Of a stretch of 64,000 bases of DNA, positions 16,920-24,893 are shown piece after piece; position 1 is the stretch's first letter; every line of letters begins with the position of its first letter. The notes beneath the pieces are model-generated. The model had not been told where the DNA came from. It saw only the letters and a program-made list of their open reading frames with translations, and did no database searches. Location of the stretch: NCBI GenBank assembly GCA_927362715.1, contig CAKMIX010000001.1:117615-181614 (forward strand), in the 5' to 3' direction. A program made the position numbers and the translations under genes. The DNA is from an uncultured Clostridia bacterium (GTDB taxonomy: Bacteria; Bacillota; Clostridia; Oscillospirales; Acutalibacteraceae).

Positions 16920-18332
16920 ATGACTGTCGGGGAGAAAATCCAACTGTATCGGAAGCAGTTCGGTTTGTCGCAGGAAGAGCTTGGGCAGAAGCTGTCTGTC
17001 AGCCGGCAGACCATCAGTTTATGGGAAAAGGGACAGACACTCCCGTCCATTGATAACCTGATTCGCTTAAAAGAGATCTTTGACGTTTCGATCGATGAAA
17101 TCTTGGATTGCAAAACCATACCACAGGAACAACCTGCCGCTTTTTCGGAAGCCTATTCGTTTAACTACACCGCCGAAGATCTGCGTGAAGTTTACAAATC
17201 CCTTCGCCAACCGTATTGGAGTTCTTTCGGGCGCTTTCTTTTGCTGCTGTTTGTGGTTTTATTCTTCGCGATCCTGCTTGAAGCGCCCAATGCGATCATC
17301 GGCATCTTTTTCGGAATGTTGGTGACAGGCTTTGTGCAGCACATCAAAAACCTGCGCGCGTATAAAAACGCCTGGAAGAAAAGCCAGGAACGCATCGTCA
17401 CCAGCCGCTACGTTTACAGGATCGACGCAGACAGCCTACATGTGCAGGTCTTGCGCGATGCCATACTCGTCCGAACCTATACCTTGCGCTTTTCAGAGAT
17501 CGAACAGTGCCGGGAAACGCCAAACTTTTTGATCTTATTTTCTTTTGGTCAGGTGTTTTTGCTTCGCAAAAGTGAGCTTACACCGGATTCTGCATTATAT
17601 AAATTTGGGGTCGTTAACCGTACCGATGAAATACAGTATAAACGATGGAAGTGGATCTCCCGCGCGCTGGTCGCTGCGTCTGTTCTTTCCATCTTCGCCG
17701 GAATAATTTTGACCGCACTCGTCTCCCCTACGGGTAAAGAGATGTTTGATAGCATGTGGGTATACTATCTTTTCACCCCGATACCGATCGCTTCTTTCTG
17801 TGCCGGTCTGATTTTCCGAAAGAAAGGTTATCCATATAAAAAGAACCTTATTGCAGGTATTATCTTTACCCTGTTGCTGTGTGTGTACGGTTCGTATCCT
17901 TTCATATTCGGCGAGCAGTTCACAGAAAGCACGGCGCTGCTTGTTCGCGCCGAGCAATATTTGGGGACGGATTTCCCTGCCGAAACATCTATTTCTACAT
18001 CCGGTGATCTGGAAACGCCTTTATCAAACGATATGGGGTATGTTTACGGTACCTGTGACCTTATTTTTGATATAGAGGCGGCGCAGCCTTTCGAACAAAG
18101 CCTTCCGAACGATGATCGATGGCGTGACACGCTGCCGAACGACCTGCTCGGCATCACACCGAGCGAGCACGCGCTTCCGGGATTTGATTATATCCTGATC
18201 TACAACTCGGACAGTCGGGAATGGAACACGCAGCCTGCAGAAACCGGAACATATCATTTTACCTGCATCTATTACCGTTTGCCGGAGCACCAAATGCGGA
18301 TCGTGGAATATTCGATCAACTACCAAAAATGA
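16920..18332 (+). CDS. XRE-family regulator fused to membrane and YcxB-like domains
   Basis: Residues 1-65 are an XRE helix-turn-helix (Q-E-E-L-G-Q-K-L-S-V-S-R-Q-T-I-S-L-W-E-K-G). Two adjacent transmembrane segments follow (about 100-140), then a beta-rich stretch resembling a YcxB-like C-terminal domain (R-I-D-A-D-S-L-H-V... F-S-E-I-E-Q). Further transmembrane segments and a C-terminal domain of about 130 residues follow, probably outside the membrane. GGGAGGAAG sits just before the ATG, and TATAAT (16882-16887) lies upstream with a poor -35. A DNA-binding domain tied to the membrane implies a regulator that answers an envelope or external signal; the signal is unknown. Confidence 0.85.
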   Translation: MTVGEKIQLYRKQFGLSQEELGQKLSVSRQTISLWEKGQTLPSIDNLIRLKEIFDVSIDEILDCKTIPQEQPAAFSEAYSFNYTAEDLREVYKSLRQPYWSSFGRFLLLLFVVLFFAILLEAPNAIIGIFFGMLVTGFVQHIKNLRAYKNAWKKSQERIVTSRYVYRIDADSLHVQVLRDAILVRTYTLRFSEIEQCRETPNFLILFSFGQVFLLRKSELTPDSALYKFGVVNRTDEIQYKRWKWISRALVAASVLSIFAGIILTALVSPTGKEMFDSMWVYYLFTPIPIASFCAGLIFRKKGYPYKKNLIAGIIFTLLLCVYGSYPFIFGEQFTESTALLVRAEQYLGTDFPAETSISTSGDLETPLSNDMGYVYGTCDLIFDIEAAQPFEQSLPNDDRWRDTLPNDLLGITPSEHALPGFDYILIYNSDSREWNTQPAETGTYHFTCIYYRLPEHQMRIVEYSINYQK

Positions 18333-18419
18333 TGTGCAAAAAGCGTTTTCTGCCTGCTGTACAAGCCATACGAATCCATAGATTTATTACCCTTTTTCAT
18401 AATTTTTGTGGTATTTTCC

Positions 18420-18448
18420 TTGACACGGCACTAAATATATTGTAAACT
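18420..18448 (+). promoter_or_regulatory. Sigma-A promoter
   Basis: TTGACA (18420-18425), 17 bases, then TAAACT (18443-18448). The -35 is perfect and the -10 fair. It lies about 55 bases before the secreted-protein gene. Confidence 0.55.
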
Positions 18449-18503
18449 AATTACTAAGAACGGGCTTATGCTCGAAATTTTGCAGAAAAAGAGGGAATTA
18501 CTT

Positions 18504-19367
18504 ATGAAAAAGGTTCTCGCAGTTCTGATGACACTGGTTTTGGCAGTGACGCTCTGCGTACCGAGCTTTGCGGCAAACGATGACACGACAGCCCCCGCGG
18601 ATGACATCACGGCAGTTATTGAAGAGATCCTCGGTTCCATTCTCGGCAACGAAGGCACCGTAGACGTGGATGCTGTTTTGGAAGCCTTGAGTGGTCTGCT
18701 TGGCGGTTCGCTGGATCCGGATTCCATTGTGCCGGAGATCAGCCAGCCGATTGCCAATCAGGTGGTAAACGCGTTAGCGGCTGCCGGTATGACGAAGGCG
18801 GATCTGCAAGCCACGTTTGACCAGATGCTGGCGGACGGTCAGATTTCCGAAAAGACCCACGGCTATCTGATGAACGCTGTAGAAGCTCTGCCCGACGACG
18901 GTTCGCAGGGCGGCATTATTGATGATGCACAGGCGGCTGAGATCGCAGGTCAGATCCTGTCCGCTTTGAATGCTTTGGGTGTAACGAACGACCAGATCAA
19001 AGAAGCCTTAGATTCGATGTATGCGAACGGTACGCTGCCGGAGAATGTGTACAACGCGATCATTGAGCAGATCAATGCGGCTGAAAACACCACGGCTGCG
19101 GATCCCGGCGAAGGCGGTCTTGGCGGTCTCCTCGGCGGCGTAGGCGACTTCTTCGGTGGTATCTTTGATACGATCGGCGGTCTGCTGGGCTTCGGCGGCG
19201 GTGATGACAATGGTGGCAGCGGCAATAACACTACTGCCCCGGAAAATGCCGGTGAGTACGGTGGTTCTGACCCGACGGGCGACACGGCTGTGTTCGCGGT
19301 CGTTGGCGTTGCGGCGGTTGCGGGTGCTGCGCTGCTTCTGACCAGAAAGAAAAAGTCTGACAAATAA
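18504..19367 (+). CDS. Secreted, C-terminally anchored helical protein
   Basis: The ATG at 18504 follows GAGGGA and gives a clean signal peptide (M-K-K-V-L-A-V-L-M..., cut after S-F-A-A near residue 23). The mature protein of 287 total residues is acidic, with two similar helical segments near 80-120 and 140-190, each shaped Q-I-L/V-N-A-L-x-A-x-G-x-x-x-x-x. A glycine-rich linker with G-G-L-G-G-L-L-G-G-V repeats follows. The end, D-P-T-G-D-T-A-V-F then a hydrophobic helix and R-K-K-K, is a degenerate sortase signal of the N-P-x-T-G-D kind. It is probably wall- or membrane-anchored. The function is unknown. Confidence 0.8.
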   Translation: MKKVLAVLMTLVLAVTLCVPSFAANDDTTAPADDITAVIEEILGSILGNEGTVDVDAVLEALSGLLGGSLDPDSIVPEISQPIANQVVNALAAAGMTKADLQATFDQMLADGQISEKTHGYLMNAVEALPDDGSQGGIIDDAQAAEIAGQILSALNALGVTNDQIKEALDSMYANGTLPENVYNAIIEQINAAENTTAADPGEGGLGGLLGGVGDFFGGIFDTIGGLLGFGGGDDNGGSGNNTTAPENAGEYGGSDPTGDTAVFAVVGVAAVAGAALLLTRKKKSDK

Positions 19368-19385
19368 GCATTTCTCAGATGTATG

Positions 19386-19420
19386 CAAGAGGCCCGGTCC
19401 TTCGGGTCTCTTGTTTTTTT
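19386..19420 (+). terminator. Rho-independent terminator
   Basis: An AAGAGGCCCG arm and a CGGGTCTCTT arm pair with one mismatch around GTCCTT and are followed by GTTTTTTT. It ends the secreted-protein gene. Confidence 0.8.
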
Positions 19421-19439
19421 ATTCTTTCTATGATACAAT
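19411..19439 (+). promoter_or_regulatory. Promoter of coaX overlapping the preceding terminator
   Basis: TTGTTT (19411-19416), 17 bases, TACAAT (19434-19439). The -35 sits in the terminator's T-run, so the two elements are nested. Confidence 0.5.
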
Positions 19440-19474
19440 AAGCGGGTCAAGGTACTGGAAACGAGGTGCTTAAT

Positions 19475-20239
19475 ATGGTTCTGACACTGGATGTCGGCAA
19501 TACCAATATCAATTTAGGGCTGTTTGACGGTGACACGATTTGTATGCGCGCGCGCTTTGCAACGCAGCGCGACAACACCGACGATCAATTCGCCGTACTG
19601 CTGCACACACTGGTCACCATGCACGGGATCGACCCGGCTGCCATACAGGGCGGAATCATCAGCTCCGTCGTTCCGGAATTGACAGCGGAATTGGAAAATG
19701 CAGTTTATATATTGACCGGCAAAAAGCCCTTATGCCTTGTACCCGGTGTTAAGACCGGCTTGAATATCCTGATCGACAATCCTGCGCAGCTCGGTGCAGA
19801 TCTGGCTGCCGGCGCAGTCGGTGCAGTCGTGCGCTATCCCCTGCCTGCATTTGTGATCGATCTCGGCACGGCGACCAAGATTTATGCTGTGGACGAACAC
19901 AAAAGCTTTCGCGGCTGCACGATCGCACCGGGTGTGCGCGTATCGCTGAAAGCGCTCACCAAGGTCAGCTCGCTGCTGCCTGCCATTCCCTTGGAACCGC
20001 CGAAAAAAACGTGCGGTACCAATTCCGTGGAAAGCATGCAAAGCGGCGTCATCCTCGGAACTGCCGCGATGATAGACGGGCTTTTGGATCGTTTTACGGA
20101 AGAGCTCGGCACGCCGAAAAGCGTGGTCGCCACAGGCGGCCTCGCCGCAAGCATTTACCCGGTCTGCCGTCACGCCATGCAGCTGGATGTCGATTTGATT
20201 TTATATGGTTTAAAGGCGATCTATGAAAAAAATAAATAG
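19475..20239 (+). CDS. coaX: Type III pantothenate kinase
   Basis: CoaX phosphorylates pantothenate, the first step to coenzyme A. The 254-residue protein shows the ASKHA phosphate loop D-V-G-N-T-N (residues 6-11), the central G-A-D-L-A-A segment, and D-L-G-T-A-T-K near residue 130. The length is normal. The start at 19475 has GAGG eight bases upstream; the GTG at 19466 overlaps that site. The next gene encodes an ECF S component, which fits uptake of the kinase's substrate. Confidence 0.95.
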   Translation: MVLTLDVGNTNINLGLFDGDTICMRARFATQRDNTDDQFAVLLHTLVTMHGIDPAAIQGGIISSVVPELTAELENAVYILTGKKPLCLVPGVKTGLNILIDNPAQLGADLAAGAVGAVVRYPLPAFVIDLGTATKIYAVDEHKSFRGCTIAPGVRVSLKALTKVSSLLPAIPLEPPKKTCGTNSVESMQSGVILGTAAMIDGLLDRFTEELGTPKSVVATGGLAASIYPVCRHAMQLDVDLILYGLKAIYEKNK

Positions 20240-20268
20240 ATAAGTCCCCTTCCCCCGTTATATTTTGC

Positions 20269-20290
20269 GCTGCATCCCTTTGGGAGCAGC
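20269..20290 (+). other. Hairpin just before the ribosome binding site of the ECF S-component gene
   Basis: GCTGC-A-TCCC, a TTT loop and GGGA-GCAGC form a nine-pair stem with one bulge, ending five bases before GGAGG (20296-20300). It may stabilise the message or affect translation of the second gene; it resembles no riboswitch I know. Confidence 0.3.
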
Positions 20291-20306
20291 AGCAAGGAGG
20301 ATATAT

Positions 20307-20942
20307 ATGGCAAACAACAAATCTGTGCGTACGCGCACGGGCAAGACCGTCATGCTGGTGGAAACCGCTATGCTTACGGCGATCGTGGTGGTGATGTCGT
20401 TCACCCCCCTTGGTTACCTGCGCATAGGCGGTTTGGAGCTGACGCTGATCATGGTCCCGGTTATCATCGGCGCCGTGACCCAAGGGCCGGCCGTCGCCGC
20501 GTTCCTGGGCGGCATTTTTGGGCTGACGAGCTTTGCCCAGTGTTTTATGGGCAGCGCTCTGGGCACGATCTTGGTGTCCATCAGCATCCCGCGCGCCTTC
20601 GTGGTCTGCGTGATCCCGCGCATCCTGGCAGGTCTTTTCTGCGGGCTTCTGTTTTCCGCTTGCCGCAAGCGCGATCCACGCGGCACATGGAGCTTTGCGG
20701 TCGCCGGTATTTCCGGCTCCCTGTTCAATACCGCTTTCTTTTTGGGGCTTTTAGCACTTCTTTTTTGGAATGTGCAATTCTCCGCAGAACAGGCTGCGTC
20801 GCTCGGCGGCGTGGACACGGTGCTCAAAACCGTGATCGGGATTGCTGCCGGCATCAATGCGCCCATTGAGCTTTTGGTCTGTGCGATTTTAGGTTCGGCG
20901 GTCGGCAAGGGATTATCCGTTGCACTCAAGCGGCTGCACTGA
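20307..20942 (+). CDS. ECF transporter S component, probably pantothenate-specific
   Basis: The 211-residue protein has about six membrane helices and the ECF S-component signature near the N terminus (M-L-V-E-T-A-M-L-T-A-I-V-V-V, with L-E-L-T-L-I-M-V-P-V-I-I-G-A). It would bind a vitamin and use the shared EcfA1-EcfA2-EcfT energy module, encoded at 43.7-46.2 kb in this window. The ATG at 20307 is preceded by AAGGAGG. Lying 67 bases after coaX in the same direction, it most probably carries pantothenate (PanT-like). The substrate is inferred from context. Confidence 0.85.
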   Translation: MANNKSVRTRTGKTVMLVETAMLTAIVVVMSFTPLGYLRIGGLELTLIMVPVIIGAVTQGPAVAAFLGGIFGLTSFAQCFMGSALGTILVSISIPRAFVVCVIPRILAGLFCGLLFSACRKRDPRGTWSFAVAGISGSLFNTAFFLGLLALLFWNVQFSAEQAASLGGVDTVLKTVIGIAAGINAPIELLVCAILGSAVGKGLSVALKRLH

Positions 20943-20950
20943 GGACACAC

Positions 20951-20983
20951 AAAAAAGGAAGGACGCGATGTCCTTCCTTTTTT
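20951..20983. terminator. Perfect bidirectional terminator
   Basis: AAAAAAGGAAGGAC (20951-20964) and GTCCTTCCTTTTTT (20970-20983) form a 14-bp stem with a five-base loop, working in both directions. Confidence 0.9.
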
Positions 20984-21029
20984 CTATGCAATTCGGGAAC
21001 AGCAAAGCGGGTGCTTCCATAGAATGTAC

Positions 21030-21079
21030 TGTGCAGACCATAAGCGTCTTGCGGCGGGAGCGGTAGTGCGGTCTGCACA
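21030..21079. repeat. Structured intergenic segment with 10-bp inverted repeat
   Basis: TGTGCAGACC (21030-21039) and GGTCTGCACA (21070-21079) are perfect inverted repeats around a 30-base GC-rich loop, within a 199-base gene-free stretch (20984-21182) bounded by two terminators. I see no ORF; a small RNA is possible but unproven. Confidence 0.35.
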
Positions 21080-21120
21080 CGCACTCCAAGGGGAGCCGCA
21101 CCGCACATCGCAGGCGCAGA

Positions 21121-21165
21121 AAAGCCCGCAGGCACTTGCCTGCGGGCTGAAACTTTTTGCTTTAC
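21121..21165. terminator. Terminator of the MFS transporter gene
   Basis: AGCCCGCAGGCA (21124-21135) and TGCCTGCGGGCT (21138-21149) form a perfect 12-bp stem. The reverse strand continues TTT and the forward strand GAAACTTTTT, so it could act both ways. It lies 34 bases after the reverse-strand transporter gene. Confidence 0.8.
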
Positions 21166-21182
21166 AGGCACAAGGCTCTGCA

Positions 21183-23030
21183 CTAATCGGCGTTTTCAAC
21201 CTCCACCTGTTTTACGACCTCCTGCGGGATCGCCTCACCATGCCTGACAACCAAAATGCACAGCACACTCAAAACAAATGCGATCGGGCTATAGTAGAAC
21301 AGGGACAAATACGTTCCGCTGAGCATGGCGACAATGCCGTAAACGATCGGAGAAGCGATCTGTGCAGAGAAAGTCGCCGTGTAATAGTAGCCCGTGAATG
21401 TACCGACCTTTTCCACACCGCCGATTTCCAAGACCAGCGGCAGCGTGTTGACGGTGATCAGCATATTGGCGGCTCCCCCGAGCACAAGGACCGGATAGAT
21501 GAGGATCTTGAGAATATCAATGACATCGTTGAGCGACGTATTGATGGCTTCAAGCGCCTGTCCGCGGTCAGCCTCGGTCAACTGCAGATCAAACTGTGCG
21601 TTGGCGGCGTTGACTACGGCAGTGAAATCGAAGCCTTCGGCGGTGATCTCCTCATCAAACGCCTGATATTTTGCCGTTTCCGCGGCGGAAAGTGATTCAC
21701 CGTTCAAGTAAGCGATATACGAATCCATTTCAACTAAGGCGTCATCTTTGAGCGAATGCGCATCATTATAGGTATCGATCTGATCGACCACATTCGTATA
21801 AACCTTATTGGTCGAATTGAAAGACCCTACGCTGAAGCCGTCCTGTGCGATGAGCATATTGAAAATGCCGAAGAACACGACGAACGCCAAAATGAAAACA
21901 GCAAGCCCTGCGAGAATGGTCTTTTTTCTGCCAAACTTTGTTCCAAGCTTACCGGCAGGCAGCGCGGCGGCAGCGGAGCAGACCGCAAAAATCGCCATGA
22001 GGATCGTCGCCTGGCTTGTTTCCATATGGAGGATCTCAGCTGCGAACAGCGAGAAGAAAGTCTGGATGGCATTGGAGCCGCAGAACAGGAAGAAAAGCCC
22101 CATAAGCATGAAAATCAGACTCTTGCGCTCAGCGCCGGAAAGCTTTTGTGCTCTGCGTTCCGCTTTTTCGCGCCGCTTGGCTTCTTTTTCGGCGGCGCGG
22201 CGGGCGGCAGCGTCCATTTGCATATTCTGCTCGGCGAGAGCGGCGATGCGGCTGTCCGGTTCCTTGACTTTCAGAAGGACAACCAGCATCCCGATGATCA
22301 TAACGACCGAACCGATCAGGAAAACATACGGATATGTACGTTCCTCATTGGCGGCATTGACCTCGATACCGGTCACGGCGGTGTAGACCAAGGTCACGAT
22401 CGTACCGGCGATCATACCGATGAGGCTCCCCAAGCCACCCATCAAATTTATGATGGCGTTGCCCTCCGAACGAAGGGCGGGCGGCGTGAGGTCGGGCATC
22501 AGAGCCACCACAGGCGCGCGCCAAAGGGACATGACGAACACAAAGAGAATGATGCAAAGCATGGTAACAGGCAGCGAACCGCGCAGTGCACAGATGGGGA
22601 TCAATGCAAACAGCACCGCACAGACCGGCGCGCCGAACGCTATGAATGGACGGCGTTTGCCGAGCCGGGAATGGCAGCGGTCAGACAGCTTACCGAAGGT
22701 AGGCTGGAAGATCACGCCGAAAATGTTGTCAAAGGTCATGATGATACCGATAAACAACGGGACAAGCGTGATGCCGCCGCCTACAAGATTGACATCCTCC
22801 CCCTGCGCTGCGGCAAAACGTGCGAGAAACGGCAGGCTTTCATTGAGCTTGGCACTCCACTGTGCCACCACGGAAGAATTGCCGAGAAGATGGTTGAGTA
22901 TTTTTGTGATATACGGATCATAGATCGCCCAGGCAATTGACGAGGCAAGGAAACCAAACCCGGTCAAGATCGTGTGCCAATAATTCAGCTTTCCGTTTTT
23001 TTCACAAAACAGCTCTTTCTTTTCTTCCAC
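21183..23030 (-). CDS. MFS transporter, SLC45/GPH-like, with large loop insertion
   Basis: The 615-residue protein has about 12 membrane helices and the MFS loop signature G-K-L-S-D-R-C-H-S-R-L-G-K-R-R-P near residue 115, as in sugar/cation symporters of the SLC45 or GPH type. Two features lengthen it. One is a very basic and acidic cytoplasmic loop near residues 255-300 (repeated A-A-E-K-E-A-K-R-R-E). The other is an insertion of about 110 polar residues between two late helices. The GTG at 23030 has GGAG eight bases upstream and is preferred to the GTG at 23039. The substrate is unknown; a sugar is likely from the family. Confidence 0.85.
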   Translation of the reverse strand: MEEKKELFCEKNGKLNYWHTILTGFGFLASSIAWAIYDPYITKILNHLLGNSSVVAQWSAKLNESLPFLARFAAAQGEDVNLVGGGITLVPLFIGIIMTFDNIFGVIFQPTFGKLSDRCHSRLGKRRPFIAFGAPVCAVLFALIPICALRGSLPVTMLCIILFVFVMSLWRAPVVALMPDLTPPALRSEGNAIINLMGGLGSLIGMIAGTIVTLVYTAVTGIEVNAANEERTYPYVFLIGSVVMIIGMLVVLLKVKEPDSRIAALAEQNMQMDAAARRAAEKEAKRREKAERRAQKLSGAERKSLIFMLMGLFFLFCGSNAIQTFFSLFAAEILHMETSQATILMAIFAVCSAAAALPAGKLGTKFGRKKTILAGLAVFILAFVVFFGIFNMLIAQDGFSVGSFNSTNKVYTNVVDQIDTYNDAHSLKDDALVEMDSYIAYLNGESLSAAETAKYQAFDEEITAEGFDFTAVVNAANAQFDLQLTEADRGQALEAINTSLNDVIDILKILIYPVLVLGGAANMLITVNTLPLVLEIGGVEKVGTFTGYYYTATFSAQIASPIVYGIVAMLSGTYLSLFYYSPIAFVLSVLCILVVRHGEAIPQEVVKQVEVENAD

Positions 23031-23062
23031 TGCATACACTCCTTTTCTAAGTTTCTTGGTAT

Positions 23063-23091
23063 ATCATAACAGATTCCCATGGAGAAAGCAA
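23063..23091 (-). promoter_or_regulatory. Promoter of the MFS transporter gene
   Basis: Reverse strand TTGCTT (23091-23086), 17 bases, TATGAT (23068-23063), about 30 bases before the start codon. Confidence 0.5.
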
Positions 23092-23098
23092 TCAAAAA

Positions 23099-24412
23099 TT
23101 ATTCATCATGCTGTTGTTCACGCTCGCGGCGGCGCGCACGTTTGCGCTTTTCCAGTTTCTTCCGCCGAATACGCATCACGACGATCTCCAGCACCACAAG
23201 CGCCGCAACCACAAGCACGGCCGCGATCACGCGCCCCGCCGTAATGGTAGAGCCGCCCGAATCCTCGGTGCGGTTTGTAAGACCCGCTACCGCCATGCGC
23301 AATGCATAATTCGCCTGCATCAGGCTGTTTTCGGAAACCGGCGCAGACAGCGCGTCGCGTGCGGCGGAGATCGCGTCTTTAAGCTCGTTTGCAGACTCCG
23401 TGCTGCAAAGCGTTACGTCGACCTGCTGCGCGCTTGCCAGCGCAGCGGAAAGACGCGATTCCTGCGTGGAAACGCGCGCATAATATTCGCAAAGCTCTGT
23501 GATATTGTTCGTAATGATCACGCTGTACCCGCGTGCCGTCACGTCGTTGTAGCCGATATAATTGTCTTCGCGTTCACCGCAGAGGTCGGGATCGGTCATA
23601 TCGATCACACCCCTGCCCTTTTCAGAGAATTCCGACATCACCGAGTCACCGAACACGACGCTGTAGGAATTGGAGCTTCCAAGCAGCGTGCCTACCGCGC
23701 CCGCCGACAGCGTGCGCGAAACGGCAGACTTCGCGCTGAAAATCACATTGCCTGTATAGGCGGAAATAACCAAAGGCATTTGGGTCTTGGACTGCATCCA
23801 ATCCGAAACTTCGCCGCGGTCGCCGCGTGCAAGGAACACAACATTGCCGAGCGTCCCCTCGGTGCTCAGCTGCTCGTATACCTCGTCACGAAAATCCCAG
23901 ACCACGTCTAACAAAAGCAGCACGCCGCTCTCCTTTGCCGCCGCTATAGCTTCGGAAAGCGTCGGAACGGTATATTCCGTGATGGACTCATGCAGATTGC
24001 CCGTCCCGTTGCGCAGATGGCAGGCTGAAAGCTCATGATAGCCGATCTCGGACACATTGCGGTCCAAGACATTGCCAAGCTCGTCCACACACATGCGCGA
24101 AAGATTTTCATCCGTCATCAAAACAAAATAGTTGTCTGCGGTTTTGCGCACATGTACATACACCATATCTGCGCCCGCCTCTGCAGCAGCCGTGATCGCC
24201 GCAGCGGAATTTTCCGGGTACTGACTGGTATCGCCGTATTTTGACACCGCCAAAAGCCTGCCCGACGGGTCGCGCAGCGCCGAAGCGATGTCCGCAATGC
24301 GCGTCGCCGCATCCGTACCATCCGCTTCCGCTGCGAACGCGGGAACCGAGCAGACAAGCAGGAGCAGCACTGTAAGCAGCGCGCCGATCCGAGCTTTTAA
24401 ACCGTTACGCAT
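23099..24412 (-). CDS. Membrane-anchored GDPD-like protein lacking catalytic residues
   Basis: The 437-residue protein has a signal peptide (residues 1-28, ending P-A-F-A-A), a domain with the glycerophosphodiester phosphodiesterase fold, and a C-terminal transmembrane helix followed by a very basic cytoplasmic tail (R-I-R-R-K-K... R-R-R-E-R-E). The family landmarks align but the active site does not. The H-R-G position is Lys58-Tyr59-Gly60, P-E-N-S is kept (66-69), the metal-binding E-x-D is Tyr85-Val-His87, and H-D-x-x-L-x-R has become T-D-E-N-L-S-R (100-106). It is therefore probably not an enzyme and may bind a ligand. The ATG at 24412 has GGGAGG six bases upstream. Confidence 0.8.
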   Translation of the reverse strand: MRNGLKARIGALLTVLLLLVCSVPAFAAEADGTDAATRIADIASALRDPSGRLLAVSKYGDTSQYPENSAAAITAAAEAGADMVYVHVRKTADNYFVLMTDENLSRMCVDELGNVLDRNVSEIGYHELSACHLRNGTGNLHESITEYTVPTLSEAIAAAKESGVLLLLDVVWDFRDEVYEQLSTEGTLGNVVFLARGDRGEVSDWMQSKTQMPLVISAYTGNVIFSAKSAVSRTLSAGAVGTLLGSSNSYSVVFGDSVMSEFSEKGRGVIDMTDPDLCGEREDNYIGYNDVTARGYSVIITNNITELCEYYARVSTQESRLSAALASAQQVDVTLCSTESANELKDAISAARDALSAPVSENSLMQANYALRMAVAGLTNRTEDSGGSTITAGRVIAAVLVVAALVVLEIVVMRIRRKKLEKRKRARRREREQQHDE

Positions 24413-24455
24413 AAAGTTCCTCCCAAAATCCAAAAAGCTCTGTTTATTAAAATCA

Positions 24456-24484
24456 AGTATACCAAATTCGCCTATATTTTACAA
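24456..24484 (-). promoter_or_regulatory. Promoter of the GDPD-like gene
   Basis: Reverse strand TTGTAA (24484-24479), 17 bases, TATACT (24461-24456), 44 bases before the start codon. Confidence 0.55.
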
Positions 24485-24511
24485 GTGCGGAATTGTGCTT
24501 TTACACCGATT

Positions 24512-24541
24512 TTACACAAAAAAACACCAAATATTGTGTAA
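24512..24541. promoter_or_regulatory. Inverted repeat, candidate operator between divergent genes
   Basis: TTACACAA (24512-24519) and TTGTGTAA (24534-24541) are perfect inverted repeats between the divergent promoters of the GDPD-like gene and the XRE-nth operon. It may be the binding site of the XRE protein at 24663. Confidence 0.4.
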
Positions 24542-24598
24542 TTTTCAATTTGCACAAAAAAGGTAGTTAAAATTTTACTGTACCGCTGTTTTTTTGGC

Positions 24599-24628
24599 TT
24601 GATTGCGGTGTGCGGCTTGTGCTAAAAT
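24599..24628 (+). promoter_or_regulatory. Promoter of the XRE-nth-dnaD-dnaI operon
   Basis: TTGATT (24599-24604), 18 bases, TAAAAT (24623-24628), about 35 bases before the GTG start. Confidence 0.5.
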
Positions 24629-24662
24629 AGGATTCGATTCGACGGAAAGGAGGCGCTTTGCG

Positions 24663-24893
24663 GTGTCCTTCGGGCAAAATCTGAAAAATTTAAGATGCGC
24701 AAAGCTGCCGCCCTTAACGCAGACCGATCTTGCGAACGCTATCGGCGTGACACAACGCAAGATTTCCTTTTTGGAGACGGGCGCTTCCGAGCCCTCGCTG
24801 CGCGACATTGTGGCAATTTGCCGCTATTTCAGCGTTTCTGCCGATTATCTTTTGGGTCTGCCCCGTGATATGGAGTTTCCGGATCAGTTATGA
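24663..24893 (+). CDS. XRE-family regulator coupled to nth
   Basis: The 76-residue protein is one Cro/C1-type helix-turn-helix (T-Q-T-D-L-A-N-A-I-G-V-T-Q-R-K-I-S-F-L-E-T-G) with the common ending S-A-D-Y-L-L-G-L-P. The GTG at 24663 is chosen because AGGAGG lies nine bases upstream; upstream residues would overlap the site. Its stop codon overlaps the nth start (ATGA), so translation of the repair enzyme is coupled to it. It probably regulates its own operon and perhaps the divergent GDPD-like gene. Confidence 0.85.
   Translation: MSFGQNLKNLRCAKLPPLTQTDLANAIGVTQRKISFLETGASEPSLRDIVAICRYFSVSADYLLGLPRDMEFPDQL

Noticed and set aside
20984..21182. 6S RNA, SRP RNA or a known riboswitch
   Set aside because: I could not match the conserved cores of these RNAs; only generic pairing is visible.
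21756..22940. Forward 394-codon frame across the MFS gene
   Set aside because: It is a highly charged mirror of membrane-helix codons and lies antisense to the transporter.
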